DNA of 7,810 bases from the NCBI GenBank assembly GCA_937942405.1, contig CALDEN010000399.1, positions 1 through 7,810 on the forward strand, read 5' to 3'. The notes below the pieces were generated by a model that worked only from the letters and a program-made list of their open reading frames with translations, ran no database searches and had not been told where the DNA came from. Position 1 is the first letter of the stretch; each line of letters starts with the position of its first letter. The DNA comes from an uncultured Saprospiraceae bacterium (GTDB lineage Bacteria; Bacteroidota; Bacteroidia; Chitinophagales; Saprospiraceae). Of this stretch, positions 6,021 through 7,810 are shown one piece after another. A program made the translations under genes and the position numbers.

Positions 6021-7312
6021 GGTATAGTTGCCTCCGGTTTTATGGGGTCTGAACTTGCTGATTGTATGCTTTGTAACTGAAATACTACATCATCTCTTAC
6101 ATCAAAAAATTCGGGTAGATCTTCCTCCTTCATGGGCTTAGCAGGTGGAAATATTTCTCTTAAATGATTAATCTGTTTTCCGTTTTTCCAAAACCTAAAA
6201 CACACGTGAGGACCTGTAGCTAGTCCTGTGGAACCCACAAAACCGATGGTCTGTCCTTGTTTTACCCTTACACCATTTCTCATGCCCTTGGCATAATTAT
6301 TCATGTGGAGGTATTGAGTCTGGTACGTCTTGTTGTGTTTTATTTTAATGTATTTACCATTACCCTCGGTATATCCTTTTCTAGAAACGACTCCGTCAGC
6401 TACCGCTCGGATAGGTGTCCCTCTAGGTGCGGCATAATCTGTTCCGAGGTGAGCTTTTCTACGTTTTAGGATGGGATGGAATCTGTTTTTATTAAACTTC
6501 GATGAGATTCTAGAATATTTTACCGGAGATCTTAAAAAAGCCGAACTGTTCGCTCTTCCATCCTGATCATAGAATCCTTCATATTTGTCGTTTTCAAAGT
6601 AGACAGAGTAGAATTCGCCTTGACTATTTTTATAATACGCACCTAAAATTTGGCCGATAGATACTGGCCGATCTTTTATATACTTACGTTCAAACAAGAG
6701 TTTAAATTCATCACCCTTTTGAGTATGATAAAAATCTACGGAGGAGGCTAGTGCATCTTCCATTTTATCTATAATTCCAGGAGTCAGTCCGTTTTTGACC
6801 ATCGCACTCCATAGACTTGTTTCGATAACTCCAGATGCAGTTTCTATACACGTTTCGTAATCGATAAAATTACGGCATACATCTATGGTATCCTCGAACT
6901 CATATGTGATATAAGTAAATGGATTGGGCTGATACACAAAACAAAATGGATTAGAACAGCTATCTTTTTTGACGAAAGTCAGATCTCTACCTGCTTGGAT
7001 CATACGCACACTGTACACATCTTTTGCCTTTTCGGCTAGACCGGAAATGGTTCTATGTCCTATACCGTACAGCCCTAGGATATCACCTAAATATTGATTG
7101 GGTTTTACTTCGATCTCTTCAAAATAGTGGGACTCTGTATCGAATCCATACTTCAAATCTTTCTTAGCTATGGATACATTGGGCTTTTGTTCCGTGGTTA
7201 TATAATTGCAAGAGATCCCATAAAATAGACCTAGGCCTATGATGAAGATCATAAATGCCATCATCAGATCTGATGGTTTATAGGTATAGCTGAGATCCGG
7301 AATTTCTTCCAA
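6017..7312 (-). CDS. MepM/Csd3-like M23 peptidoglycan endopeptidase, membrane anchored
   Basis: The protein has 431 residues, close to E. coli MepM (440). One N-terminal membrane helix (about 16-34) anchors it. An N-terminal OapA/LysM-like region (about 70-115) is followed by the MepM/Csd3 middle domain (about 158-262, GVIETSLWSA to SSAFLRSP) and a C-terminal LytM (M23) domain (about 277-388). Zinc or catalytic residues visible are His288 and Asp292 in HLGTD, His336 in YLHM and His369 in GPHVC. The second His of the usual HxH is Cys371. Family members cut peptide cross-links to allow cell-wall growth. TTG 7312 is the most upstream possible start (in-frame TAA at 7327-7325); ATG at 7264 or 7261 (Met17/18) is an alternative that keeps the helix. 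The gene is divergent from folP and overlaps the kinase stop by 4 bp. Confidence 0.9.
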   Translation of the reverse strand: MEEIPDLSYTYKPSDLMMAFMIFIIGLGLFYGISCNYITTEQKPNVSIAKKDLKYGFDTESHYFEEIEVKPNQYLGDILGLYGIGHRTISGLAEKAKDVYSVRMIQAGRDLTFVKKDSCSNPFCFVYQPNPFTYITYEFEDTIDVCRNFIDYETCIETASGVIETSLWSAMVKNGLTPGIIDKMEDALASSVDFYHTQKGDEFKLLFERKYIKDRPVSIGQILGAYYKNSQGEFYSVYFENDKYEGFYDQDGRANSSAFLRSPVKYSRISSKFNKNRFHPILKRRKAHLGTDYAAPRGTPIRAVADGVVSRKGYTEGNGKYIKIKHNKTYQTQYLHMNNYAKGMRNGVRVKQGQTIGFVGSTGLATGPHVCFRFWKNGKQINHLREIFPPAKPMKEEDLPEFFDVRDDVVFQLQSIQSASSDPIKPEATIP

Positions 7313-7339
7313 TTGTGTGCAGTTTTAGCGATGAATGTT

Positions 7340-7370
7340 CGAAAATAGATAGAAGAAACCTATTTTCCAA
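7340..7370 (-). promoter_or_regulatory. probable promoter of the M23 peptidase gene
   Basis: On the minus strand, TTG (7370-7368), 20 nt, then TATTTTCG (7347-7340) matches the Bacteroidota promoter with one mismatch in the -7 box (TTTG to TTCG). Predicted transcription starts near 7335, about 22 nt before the TTG start codon and 70 nt before the first ATG. Confidence 0.4.
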
Positions 7371-7396
7371 GGCTCTTCTGACTATTGTCATCCAAT

Positions 7397-7430
7397 TTTG
7401 ATACCATACCAAAAAACTCTAATATGTTTG
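7397..7430 (+). promoter_or_regulatory. promoter of folP
   Basis: TTTG (7397-7400), 22 nt, then TATGTTTG (7423-7430): both boxes match the Bacteroidota consensus exactly, with spacing at the long end. Transcription is predicted within a few bases of 7435, which is the A of the folP ATG, so the mRNA may have little or no leader. It lies back to back with the peptidase promoter. Confidence 0.55.
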
Positions 7431-7434
7431 TAGT

Positions 7435-7810
7435 ATGATAAATGATACTTTGAATTGTAACGGAAAGATTCTTGACTTAAGTCAATGTCGGGTAATGGGG
7501 ATAATAAATCTCTCCAAAGATTCATTTTATTCCGAGAGTATTGCCACTGACATAGATCGCCTACATGCTAAGGTAGATAAGATGATAAGTGAGGGAGTGG
7601 ACCTTGTGGATTTAGGAGCAGCCTCAAGTAGACCTGGCTCGACTCCATTGTCGGCAGAGGAGGAATGGACCATATTAGAGCCTGTTCTTAATAACCTAAG
7701 GAACAAATATCCAGAACTATTCATTTCGGTGGATACGTATCATGGATTAGTTGCTGATAGATGTTATGACTTTAAAGTCAATATGATCAACGACATTTCA
7801 GGTTTTCAAG
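7435..7810 (+). CDS. folP: dihydropteroate synthase, N-terminal part (3' end outside window)
   Basis: The first 125 residues of dihydropteroate synthase are visible. This enzyme joins 6-hydroxymethyl-dihydropterin diphosphate to p-aminobenzoate in cytoplasmic folate synthesis and is the target of sulfonamides. TIM-barrel motifs appear in order: VMGIINLSKDSFY (20-32; family VMGILNVTPDSF), DLVDLGAASSRPGSTPLSAEEE (56-77; family IDIGGESTRPG), ISVDTY (97-102; family ISIDTF) and MINDISGF (117-124). The substitutions Ser-Lys for Thr-Pro in the first motif and Ala-Ala-Ser for Gly-Glu-Ser in the second make it a somewhat divergent copy. ATG 7435 gives the usual short lead before VMGI; the out-of-frame ATG at 7442 stops at once. 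The window edge truncates the gene, and nothing suggests it is broken. Confidence 0.92.
   Translation, partial: MINDTLNCNGKILDLSQCRVMGIINLSKDSFYSESIATDIDRLHAKVDKMISEGVDLVDLGAASSRPGSTPLSAEEEWTILEPVLNNLRNKYPELFISVDTYHGLVADRCYDFKVNMINDISGFQ

Noticed and set aside
7527..7724. 65-codon minus-strand ORF inside folP
   Set aside because: It is antisense to clearly conserved dihydropteroate synthase motifs.
1..7810. Mobile elements, CRISPR arrays, tRNA or rRNA genes
   Set aside because: No transposase or integrase motif, terminal inverted repeats, regularly spaced repeats or tRNA-like cloverleaf were seen on either strand.

Overview
The window reads as a chromosomal segment of a Bacteroidota bacterium, most likely a Cytophagales/Flammeovirgaceae-type lineage. 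It carries a TonB-dependent receptor paired with a DUF4249 lipoprotein, a DUF4296 lipoprotein, AT-rich intergenic DNA, no clear Shine-Dalgarno sequences, and several matches to the Bacteroidota sigma promoter (TTTG/TTG, about 20 nt, TAnnTTTG). The lineage is inferred from these family hallmarks, not from a database match. I see no insertion sequence, CRISPR array, tRNA or rRNA.

Layout. Positions 1-1943 (+): the C-terminal part of a TonB-dependent outer-membrane receptor, then its DUF4249 lipoprotein partner. Positions 1940-3040 (-): rlmH (23S rRNA methyltransferase), then a rhomboid protease, only 3 nt apart. Positions 3041-3391: a 351-bp divergent intergenic region. Its half nearest rlmH holds, on the minus strand, a strong promoter, an 11-codon Trp-rich leader ORF (MNTWKWWLRSG) and a 13-bp hairpin followed by nine T. 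This has the architecture of a transcription attenuator, placed in front of rlmH. Positions 3392-4220 (+): a SixA-type histidine phosphatase overlapping a DUF4296 lipoprotein gene by 8 bp. Positions 4291-6020 (+): an OmpR/PhoB-type response regulator and a PhoR-like histidine kinase with almost no extracytoplasmic domain. Positions 6017-7312 (-): a MepM/Csd3-like M23 peptidoglycan endopeptidase in which the HxH motif reads HVC. Positions 7313-7434: a divergent promoter region. Positions 7435-7810 (+): the start of folP (dihydropteroate synthase), cut by the window edge.

How the parts may work together. The genes are mostly housekeeping or envelope functions: outer-membrane uptake, ribosome modification, membrane proteolysis, signalling, cell-wall remodelling and folate synthesis. 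Both convergent gene pairs overlap by exactly 4 bp at a palindromic double stop (CTAG and TTAA), which leaves no room for intergenic terminators. The most unusual element is the candidate Trp-codon attenuator upstream of rlmH-rhomboid. Such leaders normally precede tryptophan genes, so here it is either an unexpected regulatory link or a free-standing small RNA.
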